A stretch of 64,000 nt of DNA from assembly GCA_030533445.1 (NCBI GenBank), contig CM060065.1, forward strand, positions 19,810,974 to 19,874,973, in the 5' to 3' direction. The notes below the pieces were generated by a model, which ran no database searches, was not told where the DNA came from, and saw nothing but the letters and a program-made list of their open reading frames with translations. This stretch comes from Cyprinodon diabolis. Taxonomy: Eukaryota; Chordata; Actinopteri; Cyprinodontiformes; Cyprinodontidae. Positions within the stretch are counted from its first letter, which is position 1. Every line of letters begins with the position of its first letter. Positions 43,501-55,714 of the stretch are shown here, one piece after another. Made by a program: the position numbers and the translations under genes.

Positions 43501-46500
43501 AGTCTGACTTTACTTGCTGTTCATGCAAAGGTCATGATATAGATCTATGTTTAAGGAAATGCTCAGTGCCTCATGTATTGATTTAGATATAAAGGCTTTT
43601 TTCCTTTGCTACTGTTTGAAGTTAGAGTATAAAAAGCTGCAACGATTGAAAACAAACAGCCACCTTTTAATAAGGCTGTACATATCAGGGGGACTTTCTT
43701 CTTTCCTATCTAATATTTTCACAAAATTGTTAAAGAAAAGTTTGCTCTTAATGTCTTCATGGTTTCTTTTTCTGTTTTTAATTGCCGCTCTTTTGGAAAT
43801 GCCAGTGTGTCGAGGTCCTCAGGGGGTCGCTTCAAACCCTCCCACAAATGCTTTTGCATTTTTAAATCCACGGAGCGCTTTAACTGAAGATATGTTTTCT
43901 TCTTCTGCAAAAAAGAAATCCGTCCACCATCGACTCTGTCATTTCGGAAGTAACAGATACGTTTTATATGCAATATGCAAATTAACTTTCATGTTCTCAA
44001 AATAGTAAAAATGTGTTATTTTCTATTTGTAAGAATGTTAAAGGGAAGTAAGTTAACAGTTGCCGTGGTGATGTTTCACTCAGATGAAGGGATTTCCCTG
44101 TTTCCACTTAGTACTTCCTGTAAATATATTACTTGCATGAACATGTCATTCACCAATTTAAGTTATAGTTACCAAAGAAACCACAAGCCTTCTCATTCAA
44201 ACACTGAAGAAAATAATGCAACCACTTTTGGCATTTACTTAATCATATCTAGTTACTTTAACACAATTGTTTCATGTTAGCAGGGTAGGACATAAAACAA
44301 TTGTGTTAAAGAAAATAAATATGATTTAATAAATGCCAATAGCGGATGCATTCAGTGGTACGTGATTGGTGTAGTTCTTTACAGAGAAAAAAATAATCAT
44401 TTGTGGAGCTGTTTTAAAGATTTTGCTCTTCTTATGCAATAAGTTAAGTGCTGTAAAAACAAACTTTTAAACACTTTTAAATGTTTTGGATTTTTAAAGA
44501 AATGCAACAAGAGACACACATAGCCTGAGTAAGTACTAAAAGTCTTTATTCAATTACAAATACTAATCCAAGCTAAACCTGTATGAAAAAAAAAGCAACT
44601 GAATCATAAATTAAATGTATTCAACAAGATTTTATGGAATGTTGGTTCAATTTTACTAGCCACACCCAGGTCTGATTAAAGCCAGAACTTAAGAAATAAA
44701 AAAATAATAATAACTGTTTGAAAACCTTAATCAGACAAAAAAGATTTTCCAAAATCAACACATCATCCACTGATTTAAAGAAATTTGAGAACAAGTTAAA
44801 ATTAAAGTTGTGGATATTAGTTGGCCTGGAAATGACGTCACAAAGCCAATTCTAATGCTTTGGGAGTTCCACATACCACAGAGACGTGACTCATTGCACA
44901 CTGTCACCATTGCTAGATGACTGTTGTGGCTGCATTGATTTGCAAATCCCCTCATTGCAATTGAGGGTGATTAATTTTCACAACAGGCCATGTTGGTTTG
45001 TAAATCTTTACCCCTTTAAAGCTACAGTGTGTAATAATTACAGGGATATACAGTCAGAAATCTAATATATTATACATAACTATGTTATTTATCATCATCT
45101 ACGAGCTCAGCCACTTAACCTTAATATTTGCGTTGTCTTAGAATTTGTTATTTATAATTACATAGGAGCGGGTCTCGCAGCCATGGTGGCAGACATCTTT
45201 GCGCTACGGCAGCGCAGAGCCAACAAACTAGCGATTGCGAGATCGCCCATTACGCTCGAAAGTAACTACGGCAAGTTGAGAGAGATGAACTGAGACGGTA
45301 CTGAACAATAGATGGCAGTATTATGCCTGAGAATACTATCTGTAAAATTATCTATGTAAATAAACCTCATCACTTGAGAAGGTAGGTGATGCAGACGTCG
45401 TGGAAGACATTTTGTCCCGTAACGCTCGCCGTACTGTTGGGGGGCAGAAGCGGTGGGGGGGAGATGTTCATGTTGCTGCGGTCTGCAGTCAGGACGTTAG
45501 ATGTCGCTAAAAATTACACACTGTAGCTTTAACAAACTGAAACCACTGTTAATATTTACTTTGAACCAAAATGTGTTATTTGGAAAAGAAAAAAAAACCT
45601 GTAAAATCTGATTGCTGAGTGAAAAAAGCATCTTACAGAATGTAAAAAATACCAACAAAAAACAAATAGATAACTAGATATATTCATTATGTTCATTGAC
45701 CACTGATTGGTTATCAGTGACACTTATTTGCTTTGTCTTTTTTAAACATGTAGGCCTAACACATTGATTTTAAGTTATTAAAAAGTAACCTTGTTAGATG
45801 CTATAGAAATATCACTTCAGTATTGATGACTATTTACCATCCATTATAAGTTATTTCTTCCTGTCTCAGAATCTTTGAAGGATCCAAAATAGCCTAGAAG
45901 TGTTTTGTTTTTTTGTTTATTTGAATTTAAAACTTTAGATTGCTTTCCCTTATTAAACACTTCAGACCACAACCAATTTAGTGTTAGCATTATAAGCTTA
46001 AAAAACAACAAAGGTTTTCTGAGATTTGAAAGATTTAGACAGCTTGCTTTTGTAAAAGCGACAGCTTTTGTCTAGTGGTAGTGAGTTAAACCAACCATAG
46101 CAGGATGTTGATGTATTTAGAATTTAAAAAAAATTTATGCTTTTAAATGTCCCCATGCATACTTTGTATTTCAGTAATAATAAAAGGTTAAGTTATTTTA
46201 GATTTCATTTTTTGTCCTTTGTTTTACTTTAATCCATTTGCACATTCAATTCTAGTCAGTGCTTTTCTTGTGTTAATTTTCTGTTAATAGCAATGTATAT
46301 ATTTATTTAGTTTTTCTTCTTTAGTTGTTTGCATGTATGTTGTTACTATCTCTCATAGATAAATGAATCGATGGACAGAAGCTGAAGAGTTTAAAGCCAA
46401 CTTGGGCCTGAGAATTAGACCTCAGCTACAGCTCATATATGGGCAAGAAAAACAAATTTATTTTATTTTAGATAGCACCTTATTCTATTTTCTGCAATTG

Positions 46501-48344
46501 ATTAAATAAAAACACAATATAATTTGTCGAATATCAAAAATGACTCAATTCTGCCATGTTCTTTTATTGTGTAGGTGCTTCAAATTTACATTTTTCCGGA
46601 TATATAAAAAAAAAATCCCAGTCATGAATGAAAGCAGAGCTTTACTGTGGCCTGACAGGGTTACAAACTTTTTTCCCATTAATAGAAATCTACATTTATT
46701 TCTTGTTTTTTTTTTTTTATTATTCTGACAAGCTGACATAAAACAGCTACGTCTAATCACATGAACAACATCAGTTGCAGAACACTGAATTATTATATGA
46801 CCTGAACCAATGATACAGCAAAGTTGAAGACATGTATGCTCTTATTAATGTTTTCCCTGTGACGTCTTTCCAGACTCCTCCGAGCCACTTTTAACGCTTC
46901 AGGAGTCCCCAACCAGATTCCCACCTGCACCACCAAAGACAAAAAACGAGGATATCTTCACAAAAGGCAAGACTCTACTTAGACTTACTTAGACTTAGAC
47001 AACTTTTATTTTCATGTTGTATACACAGAGTCTATACAAAACGAAACAGCTCTCATGACATTTCCATTTCTTAAAGTGCAGAAGTGTTCAAATGTAAACA
47101 GTGTGGGTTCAGAGCATTAAATATATATGGTGCAATTATGCAGTGTTTTGGTTTGGTGTTGTCAGTGTGATGCAGAGTCTGTGACATAGTTTAGAAAATG
47201 AAGTAAATTATCATGTTTAACAGTTTGACCAACTCTGCATGAAGTAGCGTTTTATTAAGACCCTGTATGTAGGGATTCTTCCGATCAGCCTTTTGTTTAC
47301 CTAGAAAATGAAGAAATACAGAAATCACAAGGTAATTCACAGATCAAGTTAAATATGATTAAAACTAACCTACAAAGTATTAAAAGTGATAAAAAGAAGC
47401 AGGAGGGATAAGATTTATTCCAGACCCAATAGTGCTGCTGAGTGCCTGCAGCTACTGACCTAAAAGATTGATCCTCATAGGACAGCAAAGAGTCTTTGGT
47501 CTGAAGGTCTTAAAGCCCAAAAAGAAAGAAAAGGATTGAAGGAGATCTGATATATGGTTGGAAGGTTATCTGTTTGGAAACCTGGATCTGAATTTACAAA
47601 TCAAAGAGAAACAAGCATGTGTCCAGTAGGTAATCTGAATGCTACTAAACTCCAAAAATGTTTACAGAATAAACAAGATGTTTCAGGGTTTGGCCTGCTG
47701 CTCATGGGTCAGAAATTTTAAGAGAAAATCTACAGATTATGATTATGGGTGTATAAATTCTTAAAATTAATCATACTTGCTCAAATTTGTCAAACACAGT
47801 TTTTCTTTAACAAACTTAAAATAACTGAGGAAAGTAGCTCGTAGTTGTTGGTGTTACAATGCCATGTTAGTTTGATGTGAAACTCTTTATTGCATGCCAT
47901 TGCTCTCCCTCTAATGTTCTGTCTTTCTTTTCTTTTTTTCCATGCTTCATGACAGGTATGGGCTCTGAAGCTGGACAGGCATTCCCCTCAGGGCCGGGTG
48001 TCATCGTTTGGGTCATATCTGGCTGCTTGATCCTGCTCCTGGTCACTGCAGTTGTTTTAGTGCTGCTGGGGAAGTACCATCGGCGCTGCCGTGTCCCTGA
48101 TCGGCAGCAGCAGCACCAGCCGCCTGTCTCCGTGTCCCTGAGCACTTTGGCTGTGCCGAAGCGGGACAGCATCAGCAGCGATAACGACGGCTCAGACCGT
48201 AGCGAGGTTGTCTTCCCTCTGCGGCCCTCAGAAAGCATGATCTGCCGTCACTATGAGCGTGTGAGCAGTGATTATGGCCCTCCTGTGTATATAGTTCAGG
48301 AGATAATGCCTCAGAGCCCCACCAACGTCTACTACAAAGTTTAA
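40518..48344 (+). CDS. efnb2: Ephrin-B2-type transmembrane ligand (five exons)
   Basis: Membrane ligand for EphB/EphA4 receptors in contact-dependent bidirectional signalling (axon guidance, vessel and boundary formation). Exons: 40518-40624, 41087-41370, 42297-42389, 46874-46966 and 47956-48344; 321 residues. A signal peptide (core ALVLLAILG) precedes the ephrin domain with GLVIYPQIGDKMDIVCPRA, EFYKVYLV, TPLLNCDKPDQD, FKFQEFSPNLWGLEF, the TSTGSLKGLDN block and GGVC. A Ser/Pro-rich stalk, a TM helix (VIVWVISGCLILLLVTAVVL) and a cytoplasmic tail follow. The tail has HYERVSSDYG and VYIVQEIMPQSPTNVYYKV, giving conserved tyrosines and the C-terminal PDZ ligand YYKV. NLWGLEF and TPLLNC favour B2 over B3 (NLWGHEF). 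Adjacency to miR-17~92 and gpc5 also supports efnb2, perhaps the b ohnolog. Intron 4 uses a GC donor (AAAG/GCAAGA at 46967). Tail residues differ from the near-invariant CPHYEKVSGDYGHP. Confidence 0.92.
44215..44352. repeat. 58-bp inverted repeat with a short loop in efnb2 intron 3
   Basis: Arm 44215-44272 (AATGCAACCACTTTTGGCAT onward, ending ACACAATTGTTT) pairs with 44295-44352 at roughly 80 percent identity. The loop is about 22 nt. Similarity stops abruptly at both outer ends. The arms have no recognised terminal motif or target-site duplication. It could be a tiny MITE, or a transcribed hairpin able to enter small-RNA processing. Confidence 0.7.
45016..45532. mobile_element. TTAA MITE with AGCTACAGTGTGTAAT ends
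   Basis: TTAA at 45016-45019 and 45529-45532 flanks a 509-bp element beginning AGCTACAGTGTGTAAT and ending with the reverse complement (ATTACACACTGTAGCT). The interior is CpG-rich (GGAGCGGGTCTCGCAGCCAT) and non-coding. The ends are familiar from many fish genomes. A piggyBac-like or related TTAA-specific transposase is inferred. It lies in efnb2 intron 3. Confidence 0.85.
46979..47230. repeat. LINE-like repeat, relative of 20450-20740
   Basis: Begins ACTTAGACTTACTTAGACTT directly after efnb2 exon 4 (13 nt past its GC donor). It shares TTTTATTTTCATGTTGTATA-type tail sequence and GTGTGATGCAGAGTCT with the 20-kb copy. Confidence 0.6.
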
Positions 48345-49095
48345 TGTGTGCTGAACTTATGAATTCTCTTTAAGAATAACTTTGCAAGAAGAGGACTCCA
48401 GCTGTCAACTTTAAACTAAAGTCTGGGTTTGAATTTCTTTATACCTTGCAGAGACTTCTGTCCTACTGTCTACAAACATTGCAATGGATCCACAAAACGC
48501 TGTGAAGGACAGTCTGATCGAACAAATATCCTGTTACACATCATTCCTGTTACTCCTTAACAGAGAAATCCGATTTATTTATGAGAAAATGTATTTTTAC
48601 TGCTACCCTGTGTGAGAGAGTTAACTGTAGTTTATTTAACTTATTGATGAATAGAGCACTGAAGAATATTGAACAGAAATAGATTTGTTTTTTTCAGCAT
48701 CTGTTGTCTAAACATCTTTGAAATCCTGTGAACTAAAAGATAATACAGATATTTATTAAACTGAATCAATAATCTACAATCAGTCTTTTAAGTTTAATTT
48801 AGTAATTATTAAATATGTGGTATTTAAAGCTCTGTCTTTTTTCTGTGTTTCTTAAAACTAAGATGTTTCACACAGGGAGGAGAAGTTAGAGATAAACATG
48901 AAATAGTAAACATAAGATACAGATACAATTATAGGACATCATTTATGCTCACAAAGTTACATAAGCTCAGACTGAATCAAGCAACGGCTGATTTATAAAT
49001 CACAAGATCTCTTTGTTTTTGAGGCAAAAGACAAATTTAGAAAGGTATAATGGAGGATGTACTTTTTCTGAGTGGATCATCGAAATAGTAAATGC

Positions 49096-49279
49096 AAACA
49101 GCAACTTTTAAACAACACGTGCACAAGGAGAAATGGGCTCATGCATGCTCTCACGCATGTTTATAATAGACGTTCCCTTTTGGGAGCAGTACAGGGTTGT
49201 GCATGTGTATTTTTTTTTTTAAGTGAAGAGGGCGGGTCTTTTCAAAACTCTGTAAAAAACCTCCCTAATACCTTTAAGG
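49096..49279 (+). repeat. Unnamed dispersed repeat, copy B
   Basis: Matches 10951-11131 over its whole length in the same orientation, with small indels; see copy A. It lies downstream of efnb2. No terminal repeats or tail are evident. Confidence 0.65.
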
Positions 49280-51338
49280 GACATTGTGATAAATGTTTGA
49301 TCAACAAAGAAAGTTAAAAAAAAAACATTTTTTTTATAGATTGGGCCTAACAAACAATATTTTAAACTTTGGGTACTAGTTAGGTCCAATTAAATTCAGC
49401 TCAGTTCAAATCTTGTGTCTCATCTTTTAAAGGAAAAAAAAAGGGACATAAAAAATCTATAGTTTCTATCTGCCAATCTGCCACTACTATCTCTTCAGAA
49501 ATAATCTTGTAAGTACTAAAAAAAAACAACACTTTTATCTTTAATGATTTCAACATATTTTGCTGAATTTAATAGGAACAACTTTTTCATTTAAGGGCTG
49601 TTAACATAAAGGTTCAACTTAAAGTAATTTTCAGTCAGAAGGTATAGATTTATATAGAGACAAAAAACTAATTCATTCTTATAGTTTAAGGTCCTTTTTA
49701 AAGCATAAATTTGGCTTCAGATTAATTTATTCTTTCACATTGTATTTAATCCTTTTCCCATTTACCATACAAAGAAAACATTTCATAATCATGTATTATA
49801 TATCAAGCTGCATCTTTTCTTCTTTATTATTTTGATTAAAAACATACTTTACATAGTAGTCAGAATAAATATATCTTAAATCTATATGTTATTTTGTGAG
49901 GATCTTGTACAGAACTTTATTTCCATTGACATTCCTTCCTTTTGCTGTTTAGGAAAGTCAAGATAATGACGCCCGTTCAAACAAAAAGTGATAATATTTA
50001 TTGCCGTCACATAAATATGTTTCCTTACAGTAGATAATATTACAGTACGCACAGTTGTCTAAGCAGTTATAAAAATATTTACCGTGAGAACGGAAAGATG
50101 TGGAAAACTTTTGTTTTCCGTACATAAAAGGTCAGACCAAAAAAAAAACGACCTGCAAATCTCAAATAAATGTAGGGGCAAATGATGGGCTCTATCTGAA
50201 TGATTCTTAGATACGATTAGCTTCACTTCCTCATGTACTTTTTCAAACATTAGCAATGCATTACAGATATAACCTAATTATACATAACATTAATTATAAA
50301 TAATGTTGTCATGTGTTAAATTTGTGACTTTACTGGTTTTTCTGTCTGAAATAAAATTATTCGTTCATAGGTCTAATTTTTTTCCCTTGCTTAATCCCCA
50401 AAATAAATATCTTCTAGGTTTGCAGAATTATGAATGAGACATACCAAAGTTTTTTAAAGACCTTAGGAAAATGTTCAGAGGAGAAAACAAATGACACAAG
50501 ACTTTTGCACAGGTAGTTCCCCTGCCTTTGTGAAAAACATCTTGGAAAGCGTCAATGTGTATTAGATCAGAGCTGAAAAATATACCACATTCTTATAATG
50601 TTGATTTTCTTCTCTCTAGTAAAAATTTCAAGTAAAATTAATTAACTTTCAAAAGGTAGTTAAAAAAATCCCTGAGAATTATTAATTAGACAAATATTGC
50701 CTGGAATTCCTTTTCACCCTCTCAATTTGAACAATAATAAAAAAAAAAGATTAAAGCATCAAAGTCCTGAAATATATACAGGAAAGAAAAATGTTTTCCT
50801 ATTTCACTCAACTTTCTCACTCATGACTGAATCGAACAGTTGAGGAGCGTACTTGGCAGGTCAAATCATCTGCACATTGTGTCTAAAAGCTCTCAAGCTA
50901 ACAGTTTAGGTAAAGAAAACATATTTATGTAAAAACACTCATTTAACTGTCTCTCCCGCAGCGAGGCGTAAGGCGCTCATGGGTGAACATGTTTCATGCT
51001 CCTCCAGCCACATCATGCCTCACATTTTCAACCTGTCAGCTTCCATGAGCTTCCCCTCCACAGGGGACACTGTTGTCTCTGACAGCAAGACGCCACACAG
51101 GAGAGGCTTTGGGACATTTGATCTCTTTGTGTTGAACTAAAAACCCTTTGTTCAAAAATAAAGAGAAAGGTCTGAATTGTTTTCAGTTAATTTGTTTAAT
51201 ATGATATATGAGACGTAATGTTTGCCCACAGTAACAGTGCAGATGAAAAGGATTCCACAGATTCAGCTTTCCACAATTCCAAGTTCTTTATTCTTAACTG
51301 ATTTACACCATCAATTCATTGATGATAATCAACATTGG

Positions 51339-51339
51339 A

Positions 51340-51430
<91 letters not shown>
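51339..51430. repeat. (AAAG)n microsatellite
   Basis: About 22 GAAA units, then degenerate purine-rich sequence to about 51570. It yields KERKKERK and FFLSFFLS frames that are artefacts. Long purine tracts of this type can form triplex DNA. Confidence 0.97.
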
Positions 51431-54400
51431 GAAGGTAAAGATGGAACGAAAGAAAGTTGGAAGAAATAGATCTTTGGAAAATAAGGCTTAAAGGAATAAA
51501 AATTAAAATAAGAAAAGTAAATGTGGGGGAAAATGAAAAGAAATGAAAGAAAGAAATGAAAAGCAAAAACATGCAAGGGAATCTTGGACAAAAGGAAATG
51601 ACATAAGCAAACATACAGTTTGGAAGAGAGAAAGGAAGAATGTAAAGAAGGTGCTGGTGAAGGTTCTCAGTCATCCAGGTCAGAGTCATTCCAAAAAAAT
51701 TAAAAACAATCCACTGGACTTGGTTTCCAAGTTTGAAGACGTTTCGCTTCCCATCCAGGATGCTTATTCAATTCAAAATGTCAGGAATAGCATTGAGTAT
51801 AAAACCTCAAACTTAACGCTATTCCTAAAGAGATGAGTTTAAATAAACAGAAAACGTGTCAAAATTAGTTTATAATACCAATTGGTTCATTTCAGACAGT
51901 TTAAAATCCATGCTCTGTTTATGGAGGCGATTTTTATTGAACTTAAATTAAAAGAGTTATATTTCTATAATCAAAAGTTAAACTATTAAGATGATCAACT
52001 TGAACATTAAAGTTCTTTACGAAATAAAGCAACACATTTCATCTAAGGTGTTTGTTTTCAGTGTATATGAGCTTCTGTCCACCCCGGAGTCTTAAAAGAC
52101 CCTTTAGACGTGGTATTTGTCCCATGTGAAGCTTCACATCTGAATGGGTCGTGGCCGTGCGAGGTGAGTCGAGTTGACCTCGGGGTCGTGCTGACACAAT
52201 GGCGGTAAGGATTCTATAGGAAGAACAAAACAGAGACCCCCAGGCTGATGGCCCCTGACATGGGAGGGGCTTCCATGTGGTGGGCCATTTTAGAATGAAG
52301 GGGAAGATGGGCTCAAGCTATCTGAGGGGATGTTTAGAAATCCAGCGTAAATTTTAAAAGGACAGTAATGCCTGCTTGGTGATTTTTGTTGTATTTTTAA
52401 TCTGGGAAGACAAGGTCTTATTTTAAACTAATATATATATATCATGTAATGTAAAGTGTTACTTGCATTAAATGAACAAAAAACGTTATAGCATTTTGCT
52501 ACCTGCAATGCAGATGAATCTCTCACTCTACTTTTGCAGAAAGCTTGGAGCTGATGGCAGAGGGGGAGGTCTAAAGAAAGAGAGCTGTAAGCTTTTATCT
52601 GACCCCATGGGACGATGTGAGGTCTACAACCTCCCCGTGTCCACCCACCCCCCACCTCACTTCCATATGCAGAGGAACTACTGGCTTTGTGTGGGGGGTT
52701 GGGGGTCATGACTAAGCACTACCACACTCTGTAGTGGAGAAGAGCAGTCATGGTGAGGTGTTGTCCAAGTCTCTATCAGTCAGGTGACTGGGGATCAGAA
52801 TTTAACTGATTTTATTGAGATAGTGGATTAAATAGAATGCACTGCCTCTTGTTCGACCAAATGAACCACTAGTCTCAGCTGAATAGGAATATAAAACCTA
52901 TAGCACATGGCTTGGCACCAGCATTTCCATCCACCATGTTAACCGCTGTGGTAAAACCGGCCAGTTTCAAACCACAGAACTGAGTGATGGGAGGGAAAAA
53001 GGTTTCACAGACAGTAACAACCAGGTCTTTACAGTACACTATTAGTTTGCTGGTTCCCTCTGCTGGCCACATTATACACTTTAATGTATTGAAATATTTA
53101 ATTTCTAAGTCAACAGGCTTCAGTAGCAAAAAAATTATCAACATGTTTTGTAAGCATAATTACAAAAACTGCAACATGAAATACAGGGAGTTGCAAATAC
53201 CTTCTGTTCAGATAAATTCCCTACATCAGAACGCTTTTACAATCCTAATCACCATGTGATTCTGCTTGGGGGCGGGGTCTCTTTAGTTTTTGGGATTGTC
53301 TGTAAGCTCTTTGTCATTTAAACTGTTGTGACAATGACTGTTTTTGTCATTTATTTATATATTTCCATATTTATGCTCGGTGCAAAGACATCATTGGAGA
53401 ACCCTTTTTTAGTGGCACAGTAGGGTGTTAGGTGGCCTTTGTTGGTGGGAGAATACATCTAAATATTTAGATTTATCCTATAAGTAAAAGGTTATAGCTA
53501 CATGGCCTCTTTAGGCCTAGGAGAGATTCAACAGAAACAATTATTTGAGTTCCAAAAAACGTAAAAAACAATCCACTGGACTTTGTTTTATGACTTTTTT
53601 GGAATGACTACTATCTGGGTGACAGAGAAATTTCACAAGTTAAACTACAGATTCTTAAAAAAACAAAAAAACAAAAAAAAAAACAAAGAAACAATTTGTA
53701 TCAGATTTCAATTTTAGGGACTAAAGAATGAATACCTTACCACTTTTATACACTGAAGAAAATGTTTCTAAAATTAAATTGAGTAGCTGGAGTTTATTAT
53801 AGTTATTTTATTGGTTACATAATTAACACGGGTTTGTAGCAAAATGGGACAAAGATGTTCTTTTTTTTTCTTCCATGTGTGGAAAGGATTTTAATAAGGA
53901 TTAACAGACTGGTGTATAATTATGAAGCTATTTAATGCGTAAGATAGAAATTTGGTAAAATAAGGCAGTAAGGTTTAAGAGCTAAGAATAAACCTTTTTT
54001 CCACATTTTAAGATAATAGGAATAATAATTAACTAGGAATACTAATTATAAAAACTTTTTTTTGTTTGTTTTTTAAATGACTCTACTACAAATACAAATA
54101 ATTCCCTAATATAGCTGCGGAACAAAACTATAAATATGTGAGCTTCAGTGCAGAACTTATTGCTGTATTTGCTTGCTTGTTCATTGTTTTCTACTGTTCT
54201 AAAACATCCAGCAAAAAACTATATAAAGAAAGCGTATTGGAATGTTAGTTTAAATGTTTTACAAGTCTGAATTGCTTGAGAAAAACATGTTATTAACTGC
54301 ACAAATCATGGTGAAGGTTTTGCATGAACATAACTTTAAAATATTCTGTGGAGGAAATAAGACCCCTACAACAAAACGAAATTAAAAGAAAAAATGGAAA

Positions 54401-55440
54401 ATAAAGAATTTTAATTTTATTTTTAAAGAAATTTCTAGGAAATTTCTTTTAAAATGTTGTTGCTCACTTAAGCTCAACAAATGCTTACCTTCCACTCATT
54501 TGTTTGAATTATGCATTTTCTCATTGTTATAGTATATTAATGTAGCAAATTTGATAAAAGAAAAAAAAACTATAATGTCATTAAAAGAAACAAATAAAGA
54601 AAACATTTTCCCCCAATTATATCAGCTAAGAATCAAAATCATTAAGGGAATCAGGTTTTATTTCCAAAATCAACTGGTCTGATTGGAAAAAAAATATTTT
54701 TGGTTCAAAAAAACACCACAGTCTTATCTTTAGCCATAAAAAACCCACACAACAATATAATAAAAGAAATAGATTAAAATCAGCACCAACAAAATAATGA
54801 AACTGATTTAACAAGTTTTGTTTGTTTTATATATAATGCAATAAACATCCTATTACCAATGCTGATCTTTGATGCTTTTTTTTCTTACTTTTTTAGCCAC
54901 TGCAAAATGCATCTTTTTAAATAATATTGACACAAAAAAAAATTTGTAGGGAAAAAAAAAGCTTCAAAGCAAAAAGAACAAAATGTAGCTCTAAAATCAT
55001 CCCCCTTTGAAATAAATTTGAAATAAAATAATTAATTTATGACCTGCAGTTTTTAATGCAACTCTAACACACAGTTTGAGAATTATAATTAGCTGAAGGT
55101 TGATTAATTGTCTTGTTTTTTTTCCGTTGCACACCGGGCAGTTAAGGATTTAAATGAGCTTTAAATGTTTTTTTTTTCTCTTCATAGAGTTTGCTTTAGA
55201 CAAGTTAAATCATTTAGATGAGATTTATGTTGATTAGTTATGTGGAAAATTTAAAAAGAGATCAAAGTGAGTAATGAGGTTACTGTTTTTTCCCCTTTAT
55301 TATTATTGATTAAAAGCTTTTAAACAGAAAGCGCTCATGGCGTGCATTCCTGTCCCTTAGAAAGAAAGCAGTTTGGTTGGATGCATGTCGGAAGTGCAGT
55401 AGTTTATGTATGCTAATAGGGGGAGTTGGGGGTTGTAGCT

Positions 55441-55714
55441 AGATATTTACGTTCAGTGGGAGCCGCCCTTCATTCACCCACATGGTTACCAAGTGGTCGC
55501 CTTCGCGCCACTTTCTTAACCCTGTAATCATATATAAGAAGATTCTCTTGACTTCAAATGGGCTCTCTTTCGATTCCCACCTCGCTTTACGGCTCATTTT
55601 GGTCCGCTGTTTGAAAAGTTTTTGGGATAGTAGAGGTTTTATTCGCCTCTTTTGTCGCCGTGAGAGCAGCACGGCAGCCCGAGCGAGTAAAGCGAAGATG
55701 GTGGATTTCGGCTG
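55441..55714 (+). promoter_or_regulatory. miR-17~92 host promoter region and first exon
   Basis: Composition changes sharply from AT-rich to CpG-bearing at about 55440. CTTCGCGCCACTTT (55501-55514) resembles an E2F site. A strong splice donor, GCTG/GTGAGT, ends a first exon at 55714. Mammalian MIR17HG is driven by E2F and MYC; E2F control here is inference. The transcription start is not determined. Confidence 0.6.

Larger units (their letters stand above)
48345..55440. other. efnb2 3' UTR and intergenic region to miR-17~92
   Basis: The first several hundred bases are the efnb2 3' UTR; candidate ATTAAA signals are at 48755-48760 and 48808-48813. Beyond are a dispersed repeat (49096-49279), an AAAG microsatellite, two related fragments sharing ACAATCCACTGGACTT (about 51686-51725 and 53551-53610) and long AT-rich sequence. 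No gene was recognised. The GC-richer patch at 52.08-52.3 kb could be regulatory, but I see no defined motif. Confidence 0.5.

Noticed and set aside
43547..44005. 152-codon ORF on the plus strand
   Set aside because: In efnb2 intron 3, AT-rich, low-complexity, with no family resemblance.
40518..48344. Assignment as efnb3 or efnb1
   Set aside because: NLWGLEF, TPLLNC and TSTGSLKGLDN fit B2 better than B3 or B1, and the neighbours miR-17~92 and gpc5 match the chromosome 13q gene set that includes EFNB2.
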